Positions 40,452 through 49,195 of a stretch of 64,000 nucleotides of DNA are shown here, piece after piece; the stretch's first letter is position 1; each line of letters begins with the position of its first letter. The position numbers and the translations under genes were made by a program. The stretch spans positions 372,001-436,000 of the forward strand of contig OZ252031.1 of the NCBI GenBank assembly GCA_965247775.1, in the 5' to 3' direction. Source of the stretch: G965247775 sp965247775. Its GTDB lineage: Bacteria > Chloroflexota > Dehalococcoidia > Bin125. The notes beneath the pieces were generated by a model, which worked only from the letters and a program-made list of their open reading frames with translations, did not search any database and had not been told where the DNA came from.

Positions 40452-41032
40452 GGGGCGTCTCCAGGGTAAAGGGGCGGCGAGTCGAGTTGGGGGGGAAGGG
40501 CGCAGAAGCCCTGGGCCTCGATACGGAAGGCGTTGTTGAACTTGCTGCGATAATTCTCGAAGGCGATGACGGCGGCGAGTTCGACGAGTTCGTCGGAGGA
40601 GAACTCCGGGGTGAGGCGGGCGAAGAAGGCGTCGTCGACGTCCTGGTCGCTGTAGGTCATGCGGTCGGCGAACTCGAGGGCGAGGCGTTCGCGGGGGGAG
40701 TAGTGGGGGCTGGTGGCGTAGCTGGGGAGGGCTTCGACCTTGTCGAGGGAGGCGCCGGCCCGCATTCCACGGAATGCGTTGAGATCGATTCAAAAGGGGC
40801 AACCGTTGATGGTTGCGACGCGGACACAGAGGAGGGCCTGGAGCTGCTGGGGGATGAGGGCAGAGGCGTCGATGCCGGCGCGAAGCTGGAGGTGGCCTTG
40901 GAGGATGGTGGGGCGGCGACCGAGGATGCGGGAGGTGTTGAAGACGGCGCCGCGCTGCTCCTCCTGGGCGTCGAAGAGTTCACGGGCGAGGGGGTCGGCA
41001 GCGGGGAGGGGGATTTCGGGGATGCGAGCCAT
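40448..41032 (-). CDS. AhpD-like carboxymuconolactone decarboxylase-family protein, candidate selenoprotein (in-frame TGA)
   Basis: Read through a TGA at 40792-40790, this frame encodes 194 residues of the AhpD/CMD fold. The redox site reads N-G-C-P-F-[TGA]-I-D-L-N, with the TGA (codon 81) exactly where relatives have the second Cys of C-x-x-C. Sequence on both sides is family-like (A-L-L-C-V-R-V-A-T-I-N-G-C before; A-G-A-S-L-D-K-V-E-A-L and Y-S-P-R-E-R-L-A-L-E-F-A after). Eleven bases past the TGA is a perfect hairpin that fits bacterial SECIS rules. I infer selenocysteine in a C-x-x-U peroxidase-like active site. A simple Cys-to-stop mutation is the alternative. The ATG at 41032 was chosen for M-A-R-I-P-E-I-P-L-P. 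Confidence 0.7.
40761..40778 (-). promoter_or_regulatory. Candidate SECIS hairpin downstream of the TGA
   Basis: On the minus strand CGCATTCCGTGGAATGCG is a perfect inverted repeat. As RNA it gives a 7-bp stem with a CGUG loop, or 8 bp with GU at the tip. It begins 11 nt after the TGA, putting the apical loop about 18 nt downstream with a G in its first two positions. These are the published criteria for bacterial SECIS elements read by SelB. Confidence 0.6.
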
Positions 41033-41105
41033 GGGCGTCTCCTCTGGGGCGGATAGGGTAGGCGGCCGAGGCGGGCGGTCGTCTCGCTGTGGTCAGGAGC
41101 AGGCG

Positions 41106-41912
41106 ATGGCAACGTACAAAGTGAACATCCACGATTACCCCTTCAGCGAGGGCGGCCCGGTGGAAGAGGGCTGGATCGCGATGAAAGTGCAGTTCCTGAT
41201 CGACCGGGAGCATGGGGGGGCGGAGCAGATCGTGTTCGGGCGGACGTTGTTCGCGCCGGGGTCGGAGCACCGGCGGCACGCGCACCCGCAGGGGGAGGAG
41301 TTCGAGTACCTGACGGTGGGGGAGGGGCGGGCGCTGCGCAGCGAAGGCGACATCCCGGTGGGGGTGGGGGACGCCTGGCTGACGCCGATGGGAGGGATGC
41401 ACGGGTTCAAGAACACGAGCAACAGCGAAGTCGAGATGATCTGGGGCTGGGCGGGAGGCGGATCGAAGGCGGCGGTGGGGTATCGCAAGCTTGAGGACGC
41501 GGCTCCCGGCGGCGGGGAGACGTTCAAGGTGAGCGTGGAGGAGACGCCGTACACGGAAGGCGGCCCGCCGGAAGAGGGGTGGATCAACATGAAGGTGCAG
41601 TGGCTGCTGAGTGGGGAGCGAGGCGGGGCGACGCAGGTGGTGTTCGGGCGGACGGTGATGGCGCCGGGGTCGGCGCACGAGTGGCACCGGCACCCCAAGG
41701 CGGAGGAGTTCATCTACCTGCATGAGGGAGCCGGGCTGGTGCTGAACGGCGAAGAGCAGCTGTCGGCGCGGGAGGGGGACGTGTGGCTGAGCCGGAAGGG
41801 GGAGTGGCACGGCTTCCGCAACACGTCGGCGGAGGAGGTGGTGCTGATCTGGGGCTGGGCGGGGGCGGCGACGCGGGAGGCGGCGGGCTACGAAGTGCGA
41901 CCGGACCGCTAG
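41106..41912 (+). CDS. Double-cupin protein, second family
   Basis: A 268-residue tandem cupin with two similar halves. Each half contains E-G-G-P-x-E-E-G-W-I, then V-F-G-R-T, then P-G-S-x-H-x-x-H-x-H-P, then E-E-F-x-Y-L, and ends in a shared I-W-G-W-A-G. The H-R-R-H-A-H-P and H-E-W-H-R-H-P clusters are likely metal sites. It differs from the G-Y-V-E-P-R-H-T-H double cupins elsewhere in the window. It may be a dioxygenase, isomerase or binding protein. It diverges from the AhpD-like gene. Confidence 0.82.
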   Translation: MATYKVNIHDYPFSEGGPVEEGWIAMKVQFLIDREHGGAEQIVFGRTLFAPGSEHRRHAHPQGEEFEYLTVGEGRALRSEGDIPVGVGDAWLTPMGGMHGFKNTSNSEVEMIWGWAGGGSKAAVGYRKLEDAAPGGGETFKVSVEETPYTEGGPPEEGWINMKVQWLLSGERGGATQVVFGRTVMAPGSAHEWHRHPKAEEFIYLHEGAGLVLNGEEQLSAREGDVWLSRKGEWHGFRNTSAEEVVLIWGWAGAATREAAGYEVRPDR

Positions 41913-42179
41913 CGGGGATCGTCGCAGGCGAGGCGGAAGGCGTCGTCGAGGCGGTGGCGTATGAGAGCGAGGATCTGGGGCGAGCGAACGTCGAGCCAGC
42001 GCTCGCCCTCCCAGGCGTCGAGGGGATTACCGAGGGCGGCGGCGGGGATGCGGGCGTAGTCGGGGCGCCGGGTTGGGCGGTGGTGGGGGGGTGGAGATAG
42101 CGACGTCATCGGCGCCGGCGGCGCAGGCGGTGAGGAGGAGGGCGGGGAGCAGGAAGACGGGGGCGAAGAGCCGAGGCAC
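41909..42179 (-). pseudogene. Small lipoprotein, frameshift in a C/G run
   Basis: GTG at 42179 starts V-P-R-L-F-A-P-V-F-L-L-P-A-L-L-L-T-A-C, a signal peptide with lipobox L-T-A-C. After V-A-I-S-T-P-P the frame becomes Pro/Arg nonsense. Shifting one base in the run of C at about 42095 gives P-D-Y-A-R-I-P-A-A-A-L-G-N-P-L-D-A-W and I-L-A-L-I-R-H-R-L-D-D-A-F, ending at 41909. The corrected product would be about 90 residues. Family unknown. The position in a 7-base homopolymer favours a sequencing error. Confidence 0.65.
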
Positions 42180-42189
42180 GGGCGGACCG

Positions 42190-42195
42190 TATACT
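42190..42195 (+). promoter_or_regulatory. Probable -10 element TATACT
   Basis: Lies 24 bases before the ATG at 42220, which is preceded by AAGGAGGAG. Confidence 0.45.
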
Positions 42196-42219
42196 GCCGC
42201 GCGCGTAAGGAGGAGCGGG

Positions 42220-43215
42220 ATGCTGCGTGCGGCGGTGATCGGGCTGGGGCGGTGGGGGCGGCGGATCAGCGAGGCGCTGCAGGGGAGCGATCGGCTGCGG
42301 GTGGTGCATGGGGTGGAGCTGGACCCGGAACCGGCGCGGGAATTCGCGGCGTCGATGGGGTTCCGGCTGACGACGGCGTACGAGGAGGCGCTGGAGAATC
42401 CGGAGGTGGAGGCGGTCATCCTGGCGACGCCGCCGTCGCAGCATGAGGCGCAGGTGCTGGCGGCGCTGGCGGCGGGCATGCAGATCTTCTGCGAGAAGCC
42501 GTTCACGCCGACGCAGGAGAGCGCGGCGCGGGTGCTGGCGGCGTGCGCGGAGGCGGGCGTGGTGGTGGGGAGCGGTTTCGAGCGGCGCTACGATCCGGCG
42601 CTCGTGGAACTGCGGCGGCTGGCGGCGGCTGGGGCGATCGGGACAGTGCTGCACCTGGAGGCGAACTACTCCCACAACAAGATGGGGGTCGTGCCGGACG
42701 GGCACTGGCGGGCGGACCGGCGGGAGGGGCCGCACCCGGGGATGGTGGGGCAGGGGATCCACCTGGTGGACCTGTTCCTGCAGATCGCGGGCCCCGTGGA
42801 TGAGGTGTTCGTGTACACGGCGCGGCGGGTGCGGGAGTTCGAGGCGGGGGATGTGGTGTCGACGCAGATGCGGTTTCGGGACGGGACGACGGGGGCGTTC
42901 GCGGCGAGCGTGATCACGCCGTTTTACGGGCGGGTGGCGGCGCTGGGGGATCGGGGCTGGATTGAGACGAGCGAGGACCTGTACGTGTACGAGGGGGCGC
43001 ACACGCGGTTGCGGATGCGGGGCGAGGAGGGAGAGCCGAGCGAGCGGGCGTTCGAGCCGATCGACACGGTGCGGCTGAACCTGGAGGCCTGGGCGGAGGC
43101 GGTGGAGGGTGGGGCGGCTTACCCAATCCGGCCGGAGGACATCGTGGGGACGGTGGGGGTGCTGGAGGCGATGTCGCGGTCGATCGGGTCGGGGCGGCCG
43201 GAGCCGGTCGGCTAG
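42220..43215 (+). CDS. Gfo/Idh/MocA family oxidoreductase
   Basis: A 331-residue NAD(P)-dependent oxidoreductase. I-G-L-G-R-W-G-R-R-I binds the cofactor, I-L-A-T-P-P-S-Q-H follows, and F-C-E-K-P-F carries the catalytic Lys. The C-terminal domain has H-P-G-M-V-G-Q-G-I-H-L-V-D-L, placing the His used for hydride transfer. It is the third member of the family in the window but less similar to the 7.6/8.7 kb pair than those are to each other. A strong ribosome-binding site fixes the ATG. Confidence 0.9.
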   Translation: MLRAAVIGLGRWGRRISEALQGSDRLRVVHGVELDPEPAREFAASMGFRLTTAYEEALENPEVEAVILATPPSQHEAQVLAALAAGMQIFCEKPFTPTQESAARVLAACAEAGVVVGSGFERRYDPALVELRRLAAAGAIGTVLHLEANYSHNKMGVVPDGHWRADRREGPHPGMVGQGIHLVDLFLQIAGPVDEVFVYTARRVREFEAGDVVSTQMRFRDGTTGAFAASVITPFYGRVAALGDRGWIETSEDLYVYEGAHTRLRMRGEEGEPSERAFEPIDTVRLNLEAWAEAVEGGAAYPIRPEDIVGTVGVLEAMSRSIGSGRPEPVG

Positions 43216-44633
43216 GGGAGGGCGAAGCAGGCGGCGAAGTCGTCGCGGTAGTTGCGCGGGGTGAACTCGCCGCTGGCGCGGTCCTGGCGGTAGTCGCCCT
43301 GGATGTCGCCGCGGGCGATGCGGTGGAGGGCGTGGACGAGGGCGTCGACGTCGTCGTGGTTGCTGTAGCAGCCGAAGCTGATGCGGACCATACCGGGCAT
43401 GGCGGAGCGGTCGCCGGCGAGGATGCGGTCGCGCCAGGCGACGGCCTCGGAGGGGGCGAGCTGGAGGAGGTGGACGACGTAGGGGTGGGCGCAGAAGCAG
43501 CCGGCGCGGACGCCGATGCCAGCCTCGTAGCCGAGGACGGCGGCGACCTGGAAGTGCGAGAGTCCGTCGAGGTTGAAGGGGATGACGCCAACGCGCTCGC
43601 CGACCTCCCGGGGGAAGGAGGAGCCATAGAGGGTGAGGCCGGGCACGGTGGCCAAGCGCTCGAGGGCGTAGGCGGTGAGGGCCTCCTCGTGGGCGGAGAC
43701 GTCGTTCATGCCGACGGCGGCGAGGGCCCGCAGGGCGGCGGCGAAGGCAACGGCGCCGACAACGTTGGGGCTGCCGGCCTCCTCACGGTCAGGGAGGCCG
43801 GCCCAGTGGACGGCGTCCTCGGTGACGACGTCGACGGTGCCGCCGCCGGACTCGGAGGGAGGGGCGTTTTGGAAGAAGGCGGCGGGGCCGATGAGGGCGC
43901 CGCTGCCGAAGGGGGCGTAGAGCTTGTGGGCGGAGAGGGCGACGAAGTCGAGGTGTTCGGGGTCGCCGGGGGGTTTCATGTCGATGGGCCGGTGGGGGGC
44001 GAGCTGGGCGGCGTCGACGACGATGCGAGCGCCGGCGGCGTGGGCCTTGGCGGCGAGGCGATGAATGGGCTGGACGAAGCCGGTGACGTTGGAGGCGCCG
44101 GCGACGGCGACGAGGGCGACGCGTCCGGCGTGGCGGGCGAGCTGGGCGTCGAAGTCGGCTTCGTCGAGGCGGCCTTCGGGGGTGACGGCGACGTGGACGA
44201 CATCGGCGACGGCGCGCCAGGGGAGGTCGTTGGAGTGGTGTTCGAGTTGGGTGCAGAGGACGACCGAGCGGTCGCGGCCTGGGACGGCCGGGAGGCAGCG
44301 GGCGATCTTGTTGAGGGCTTCGGTGGTGTGCTTGACGAAGATGACGGTGTCGGTGTCCGGATCCGCAGCGACGAAGTCGCGCACGACGTGATGGGCCCGG
44401 TCGTAGGCTTCAGTGCTGAGGCGGGACTTGAAGCCGGTGCCGCGGTGGACGCTGGCGTAATAGGGGAGAAAGCGGGCGACGGCGTCGGCGGCGTCCTGGA
44501 GGGGGGGCGTGCTGGCGGCGTTATCGAGGTTGCGGTAGGGGACGCGGCGGCCGTCGAGGAGGGGGACGGGGTCGTGGAGGCCGACGATGCGTGAGCGCAG
44601 GTGCTCGACGGCGGTGCTGACGGTCGTCGCCAT
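43212..44633 (-). CDS. Aminotransferase class V, cysteine desulfurase-like
   Basis: A 473-residue PLP enzyme of the SufS/CsdA group. N-L-D-N-A-A-S-T-P-P starts the fold and H-H-S-N-D-L-P-W carries the His that stacks on PLP. D-A-A-Q-L-A-P-H contains the PLP Asp. S-A-H-K-L-Y-A-P-F-G-S-G supplies the Schiff-base Lys. The C-terminal V-R-A-G-C-F-C-A-H positions the sulfur-accepting Cys. There are no suf or isc partners nearby, and length is about 60 residues above SufS, so it may be a cysteine desulfurase or another lyase. Its 3' end overlaps the convergent oxidoreductase gene by 4 bp. Confidence 0.88.
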   Translation of the reverse strand: MATTVSTAVEHLRSRIVGLHDPVPLLDGRRVPYRNLDNAASTPPLQDAADAVARFLPYYASVHRGTGFKSRLSTEAYDRAHHVVRDFVAADPDTDTVIFVKHTTEALNKIARCLPAVPGRDRSVVLCTQLEHHSNDLPWRAVADVVHVAVTPEGRLDEADFDAQLARHAGRVALVAVAGASNVTGFVQPIHRLAAKAHAAGARIVVDAAQLAPHRPIDMKPPGDPEHLDFVALSAHKLYAPFGSGALIGPAAFFQNAPPSESGGGTVDVVTEDAVHWAGLPDREEAGSPNVVGAVAFAAALRALAAVGMNDVSAHEEALTAYALERLATVPGLTLYGSSFPREVGERVGVIPFNLDGLSHFQVAAVLGYEAGIGVRAGCFCAHPYVVHLLQLAPSEAVAWRDRILAGDRSAMPGMVRISFGCYSNHDDVDALVHALHRIARGDIQGDYRQDRASGEFTPRNYRDDFAACFALP

Positions 44634-44744
44634 GGGTGGGTCTCCCTCGGCGGTACGTGCTGTGACCCCACCATACTGCGCTGCTTGGCGGCGTTGACGG
44701 GCCGCGCGTCGGTGGGGAGGATGCGTCGAGCAGGGAGGTGGGTC

Positions 44745-45380
44745 GTGGCGTCGTTCGGGCCGGTGGACCACCTCGTGTACGGGGCGCCGGAGTTGGGGGC
44801 CGCCTGCGCAGAGCTGGAGCGGCTGCTGGGGGTGCGTCCGGCGGCGGGCGGGGTGCACGAGGGGCTGGGGACGCACAACGCGCTGCTGGGGCTGGGGGAC
44901 GGGGCCTACCTCGAGGTGATCGCGCCGGACCCCGGGCAGCCGGCGCCCGATGTCCCGCGCCACCAGGGGCTGGACGCGTTGCCGGCGCCGCGGCTGGTGG
45001 GGTGGGCGGCGAAGGCGACGGGGTTAGAGGCGCGCGTGGCATCGTCGCGGGCGGCGGGCTACGACCCGGGGCCGGCAGTGCCGATGAGCCGGCGACGGCC
45101 GGACGCGGTGTTGCTGGAGTGGAGGTTGACGGTGCTGGGCAGGGAGCCGGCGGGGGGCGGGCTGGCGCCGTTTCTGATCGACTGGGGGGCGGCGGCGCAT
45201 CCGGCCGAAACGGCGCCGGGGGGGTGCCGGCTGACGGGGTTGCGGGGGGAGCACCCGGAGCCGGCGCGTGTGGAGGCGATGCTGTCGGCGCTGGGGGTGT
45301 CGTTGGCGGTGAGCTGGGGGAAGCGGGCGGCGCTGGTGGCCACGATCGAGGCGCGGGGCGGGACGGTGGAGCTGCGCTGA
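44745..45380 (+). CDS. VOC/glyoxalase-like domain protein
   Basis: A 211-residue protein of the Glyoxalase_3 type (PF13468). V-D-H-L-V-Y-G-A-P-E-L opens the first module, G-L-G-T-H-N-A-L-L-G-L-G-D-G-A-Y-L-E-V-I contains the strand with His and Glu used for metal in VOC enzymes, and P-F-L-I-D-W-G is a family motif. GTG at 44745 was chosen because GGGAGGT lies a few bases upstream. No partner or substrate is evident. Confidence 0.8.
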   Translation: MASFGPVDHLVYGAPELGAACAELERLLGVRPAAGGVHEGLGTHNALLGLGDGAYLEVIAPDPGQPAPDVPRHQGLDALPAPRLVGWAAKATGLEARVASSRAAGYDPGPAVPMSRRRPDAVLLEWRLTVLGREPAGGGLAPFLIDWGAAAHPAETAPGGCRLTGLRGEHPEPARVEAMLSALGVSLAVSWGKRAALVATIEARGGTVELR

Positions 45381-45411
45381 GCCGACGGGGGCGCTGGGTC
45401 GCGGGTGGCGC

Positions 45412-46839
45412 TCAGCCGGGGGGGATCTCGGCCGCGAGGGCGGCGACGGCGTCTTGGAAGCATCCGAGGGGAGGACGGACGACGCCGGCGCCGACCTGGC
45501 CGGTGCCGGGGAGGCGGCCGGCGATGCCGGTGTTGATGACGGGCGTGATTCCGCTGCGGACGACAGTGACGGCGTCGATGCCGAGAGGAGTGCCACGGAA
45601 CTCCAGGGCGGGGATGCGGAAGGTGGGGTGCTCGGCGAGGGTGATCTCGTACATCGTGCGGGTGGCGCGAAGGGCGCCGGCGGCGGTGCCGCCGATGAAG
45701 CCGGCGATGGCGGGGGCGGCGGCCATGGCCATGCCGCCGAGGCCGACGGTTTCGGTGATGGAGGAGTCGCCGATATCGGGGTTGGCGTCCTGCGGGCCGT
45801 AGTCGCCGAGGAAGAGGCCGTCGGCGACAGGAGCAGGGGCGGTGAACCAGCGGTCGCCGGTACCGGCGAGGCGGATGCCGAAGGTGGTGCCGTTGCGGGC
45901 CATGGCGACAACGAGGCTGGAGCCAGGGACGCCGCCGGCGGCGTCCGCGGTGAGCTTGGCGGCGGCCATGATGAGGTTGAGAGCGAAGTGGTCGTTGCCG
46001 TCGATGAAGCGCCAGGCGACGCGGCGGTCGTGGGGGGTGGTGGGACCATCAGCGTTGTCAGATTCGTGGAACCAGTGGGTGGCGAGGGCGCGGAGAAGGA
46101 GGGAGGTGGCGGCGCGGTTGCGGTTGTGGCCGTCGTCGCCCATCTGCAGGGCCTGGGCGAGGAGGGCGTGGAGGTCGAGGGGGCCGTGGCGGTGGAGGGC
46201 GGCGGCGAGGAGGGGAGCGAGGACGTCCTGCATCCAGCGGAGGCGGTCGATGACCTCGGGGGCGAAAGCGCCGTAGCGGAGAACGCGGCCGAGGCCCTCG
46301 TTGAGGGTGGCGTAGGCGACGCCGTCACCGGCCGCGTCGTGGACGACGGCGACCGGCATGGAGCGGCTGATGACGCCGGCCATGGGGCCGACGGCGCCGT
46401 GGTGGTGGCAGGGGGCGAGCTGGATGCCGCCGGCGTTGGCGAGGCGCTCGGCCTCCTCGGCGGTGGGGGCGAGGCCCTCGTAGAGGATCGCGCCGATGAG
46501 GGCGCCGCGGAGGGGGCCGCTGGCATCGTCCCAGGTGATGGGCGGTCCGGCGTGGAAGAAGGTGCTGGGTGTGATCCCGGGAAAGGCGTCGACGGCAGAG
46601 ATGACGTCGTGGAGGTGGGGGCGGACGGCGGTGAGGCGGTTGATGGCGTCGCGATTGGCGGCCTCCAGGCGGCCGTGCTGGACGAGGCGGGCGAGGGGTT
46701 CCTCGAGGCCGGGTGGGGGCGGGCGCCAGGCGGCCTGGGCGACGGGGATTGCCTGGTCGCGGAGGGCGGCGGCGAGAGTGTCGATGCCGACGGCGGCGAC
46801 GGTGGGCGGGGATTGCAGGAGGGCGGCGGGGTCGTTCAC
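45412..46839 (-). CDS. allG: DUF1116 protein, AllG-type carbamoyltransferase subunit
   Basis: A 475-residue DUF1116 (PF06545) protein, the YlbE/AllG type. Recognisable blocks are F-H-A-G-P-P-I-T-W near residue 100, A-P-C-H-H-H-G-A-V-G-P-M-A-G, Q-M-G-D-D-G-H-N-R-N, N-D-H-F-A-L-N and M-A-R-N-G-T-T-F-G. In E. coli the homologue works with FdrA and DUF2877 as oxamate carbamoyltransferase in allantoin breakdown, converting N-carbamoyl-oxamate and phosphate to carbamoyl phosphate. The GTG start overlaps the fdrA stop (GTGA). It is the last gene of the four-gene cluster. Confidence 0.9.
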   Translation of the reverse strand: MNDPAALLQSPPTVAAVGIDTLAAALRDQAIPVAQAAWRPPPPGLEEPLARLVQHGRLEAANRDAINRLTAVRPHLHDVISAVDAFPGITPSTFFHAGPPITWDDASGPLRGALIGAILYEGLAPTAEEAERLANAGGIQLAPCHHHGAVGPMAGVISRSMPVAVVHDAAGDGVAYATLNEGLGRVLRYGAFAPEVIDRLRWMQDVLAPLLAAALHRHGPLDLHALLAQALQMGDDGHNRNRAATSLLLRALATHWFHESDNADGPTTPHDRRVAWRFIDGNDHFALNLIMAAAKLTADAAGGVPGSSLVVAMARNGTTFGIRLAGTGDRWFTAPAPVADGLFLGDYGPQDANPDIGDSSITETVGLGGMAMAAAPAIAGFIGGTAAGALRATRTMYEITLAEHPTFRIPALEFRGTPLGIDAVTVVRSGITPVINTGIAGRLPGTGQVGAGVVRPPLGCFQDAVAALAAEIPPG

Positions 46840-48305
46840 GGCTGCGTCTCCGCGGAGGCGACGAGCCCGGCGGCGTGTCGGGCGGCGGCGGCGTTGGAGC
46901 GCCAGACGGAGGCGCCGGCCTCTCGCAGGGCCTGCGCTTGTCCTTCCAGGCCCTGGGGGTCGTCGCGGGTGCCGCAGAGGGAGACGACGAGGTTGACGCC
47001 GCTCGCGGCGATCGGGGCGAGGGCAGGGGCGAGTTCGCTGGCGGGGTCGGGGTGGGCGGCGTGGCCGAGAACGACGTCGAGGAGGAGGACGGCGACGCCT
47101 GGGTCGGTCCTGCCGCCCTGCAACCAGTCGAGGCGGAGGCGCTGGTCGATCATGGGGTGGGCGCGGCCCTGGGTGAAGGCGTCGGCGCCGAAGTCGACGC
47201 AGGCGTGGCCGCCGGGTTGGGGGTCGCCGGGGCGGATGGTGGGGGCGTAGCCAGTGGCGTTGGAGAGGACGGGCCCGAGGGTTTCGGTGGCGATCGCGGC
47301 GGCCTCCGCGCAGAGAGAGCCACCGGCGAAGAGGCCGCGGAGGAGGCCGGGGCACGGGGTTTGCAGGGTGGGGGCGGGCCAGTGGCGCGGCTCGCGCGGG
47401 GGTGCGCCGAGGACGTCCAGGGTGCGTTGGGCGGCGTCTTCCAGGGTCGCGCCGCCGGGGCCGAGGAAGGCGAGCACGGTAGGGGTGGCGCAGGCGGCGG
47501 CGGCATCGCGGACGGTGGCGGCGACGTCCGGATGGGGCTGCTTGGCGACGACGACGATGACCTCGGTGGCGGGGTCGTCGTCGAGGAGGGCGAGGAGACG
47601 CAGGGTGGCGGCGGCAGCCACGGTCCGGGAGAGGTCGCGGCCGCCGCTGCCAAGGGCGTGGCTGATACCGACGCCGGCGTCGTCGAGGAGGCAGACGAGT
47701 TGTTGGATGCCGGTGCCAGAGGCGCCGACGATGCCGACTGGGCCGGGGCGGGCGACGTTGGCAAAGCCGAGGCCAGCGCCAGCGATGATGGCGGTGCCGC
47801 AGTCGGGCCCCATGCAGAGGAGGCCGCGGCGGGCGGCTTCCGCCTTGAGCGCGACTTCCTGGTGGAGGGGGACGTTGTCGCTGAAGATCATGACGTGGGC
47901 GCCGGCGGCGATGGCGTCCATGGCCTCGACGAAGGCGTGGGGGCCGGGGACGGAGATGAGGGCGAGGTTTGCGCCGCCACGGTGGACGGCTGAGGAGGCC
48001 GTGGGCGGCGGATCCTCGCCGGCGGCATCGACGGGAGGGGAGGTGGAGGCGAGCGCGGCGTCGAGGGCGTCGCGGGCGGCGGCGAGGGCGGCTTCGTCGC
48101 GGGCCGCGATGGCGACGACGAGGTCGTTGGGGGTGGCGGTGACGGGGTCGAAGCCCATGCCGGGGAGGAGGTCGAGGTTGAGCGGGGTCCCCATGGCGAC
48201 GGAGGCGGCGTCGACGCCGGGCAGGGCGGCGAGGGTGCGGCTGCCCTGCATGAGGACGACGGAGTCGTGGTAGCGGCCGGGGAGGACCTCCACGTGGCGG
48301 ATCAC
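46836..48305 (-). CDS. fdrA: FdrA family protein, AllF-type carbamoyltransferase subunit
   Basis: A 489-residue FdrA protein built of CoA-ligase-like domains. Y-H-D-S-V-V-L-M begins the first. C-M-G-P-D-C-G-T-A-I-I and V-G-A-S-G-T-G-I-Q-Q mark the succinyl-CoA-synthetase-like core, and S-H-A-L-G-S-G-G-R-D-L and V-V-V-A-K-Q-P-H are conserved. It is coupled at both ends by 4-bp overlaps to DUF2877 (upstream) and DUF1116 (downstream), matching subunit genes of one complex. It probably handles the phosphate/carbamoyl transfer step. Confidence 0.9.
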   Translation of the reverse strand: MIRHVEVLPGRYHDSVVLMQGSRTLAALPGVDAASVAMGTPLNLDLLPGMGFDPVTATPNDLVVAIAARDEAALAAARDALDAALASTSPPVDAAGEDPPPTASSAVHRGGANLALISVPGPHAFVEAMDAIAAGAHVMIFSDNVPLHQEVALKAEAARRGLLCMGPDCGTAIIAGAGLGFANVARPGPVGIVGASGTGIQQLVCLLDDAGVGISHALGSGGRDLSRTVAAAATLRLLALLDDDPATEVIVVVAKQPHPDVAATVRDAAAACATPTVLAFLGPGGATLEDAAQRTLDVLGAPPREPRHWPAPTLQTPCPGLLRGLFAGGSLCAEAAAIATETLGPVLSNATGYAPTIRPGDPQPGGHACVDFGADAFTQGRAHPMIDQRLRLDWLQGGRTDPGVAVLLLDVVLGHAAHPDPASELAPALAPIAASGVNLVVSLCGTRDDPQGLEGQAQALREAGASVWRSNAAAARHAAGLVASAETQP

Positions 48306-49195
48306 GGGGCTTGTTCCGTCGCGGTGAGGGCGTGGGCGGCGGCGAGGGCGCCGGCGGCGAGGCCGGCGCCGGATGTGTGGCCGACGTCGAGGAGGGGTGG
48401 GAGGGTGTGAAGCGGGTCGCCGCGTCCGGTGAGGGTGTGGAGGAAGCCGGCGAGGGGAGCGGCGACCTCGCCGGCAGCGGCGTGGTGCAGGAGGGAGGCT
48501 GAGAGCAGGGTGGTGCGGGCGGGGGCGAGCGGGAGGATGGCGGCGGCGAGGGCGTGGTGGAGCGCGCGGGCGTGCGCGGCGAGGGGGTGCGGGAGGGTGG
48601 GGCCGATGAGGCGGAGGGCGGCGAGGGCAGCGGTGAGGACGTCGTCCCCGAGAGGGGTGAGGCCGGGGCCGCGGCCGAGGAGGTCACGGGCGGGAGGAAG
48701 GGTAGCGGTGGGGTGGCGACCTGTGAGGGCGTCGTAGAACGCGGAGGCGGCATCGAGGGGAAGGGGCGGGGGGGCATCGATGGCGCGGAGCCGATGGGCA
48801 AGGGTGCGGGGGTGGGTGGGGGCCAGGGTGGGATGGGGGTCCCACCAGCGGGCAGGGCGGAGGGCGATGGGGCCGAGGTCGATGCGGCCGTGGCCGAGCC
48901 GGACGTCGTGACCGGGAGCGAGTTGCCCCAGCGCTTGGAGAGGGCCGGGAAGGATCAGCGCGTTGGGGAGGCGCGCGTGGCGATCCGCCGTGAGGACGAG
49001 ACAGGCATCGGGAGCGCAGGGACGGGCGACACCGATCCAGGCTCCAGAGGAGGTGAGACCGAGCACACGGCCAGAGCGGGCAGGGCCGTTGATGAGGGGG
49101 AGGGTAGCGCTGCTGGCGGCGGCCGGCAGCGTGGCGTTTGTGGGGCGCGCGGGGGCGGCGGGCGCGGGTTCAGCCGAGATCGACGATGGCGGCAA
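48302..49195 (-). CDS. allH: DUF2877 protein, AllH-type carbamoyltransferase subunit
   Basis: A 297-residue protein of the DUF2877 (YlbF/AllH) family. L-G-R-G-P-G-L-T-P-L-G-D-D-V-L near residue 165 and G-H-T-S-G-A-G-L-A-A-G near the end are the family signature. The N-terminal 25 residues are Ala/Pro-rich and overlap the upstream ring-opening amidohydrolase gene by 26 bp; the true start could be slightly further in. In known systems it is the third subunit of oxamate carbamoyltransferase. Strong coupling to fdrA supports the same complex here. Confidence 0.85.
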   Translation of the reverse strand: MPPSSISAEPAPAAPARPTNATLPAAASSATLPLINGPARSGRVLGLTSSGAWIGVARPCAPDACLVLTADRHARLPNALILPGPLQALGQLAPGHDVRLGHGRIDLGPIALRPARWWDPHPTLAPTHPRTLAHRLRAIDAPPPLPLDAASAFYDALTGRHPTATLPPARDLLGRGPGLTPLGDDVLTAALAALRLIGPTLPHPLAAHARALHHALAAAILPLAPARTTLLSASLLHHAAAGEVAAPLAGFLHTLTGRGDPLHTLPPLLDVGHTSGAGLAAGALAAAHALTATEQAP

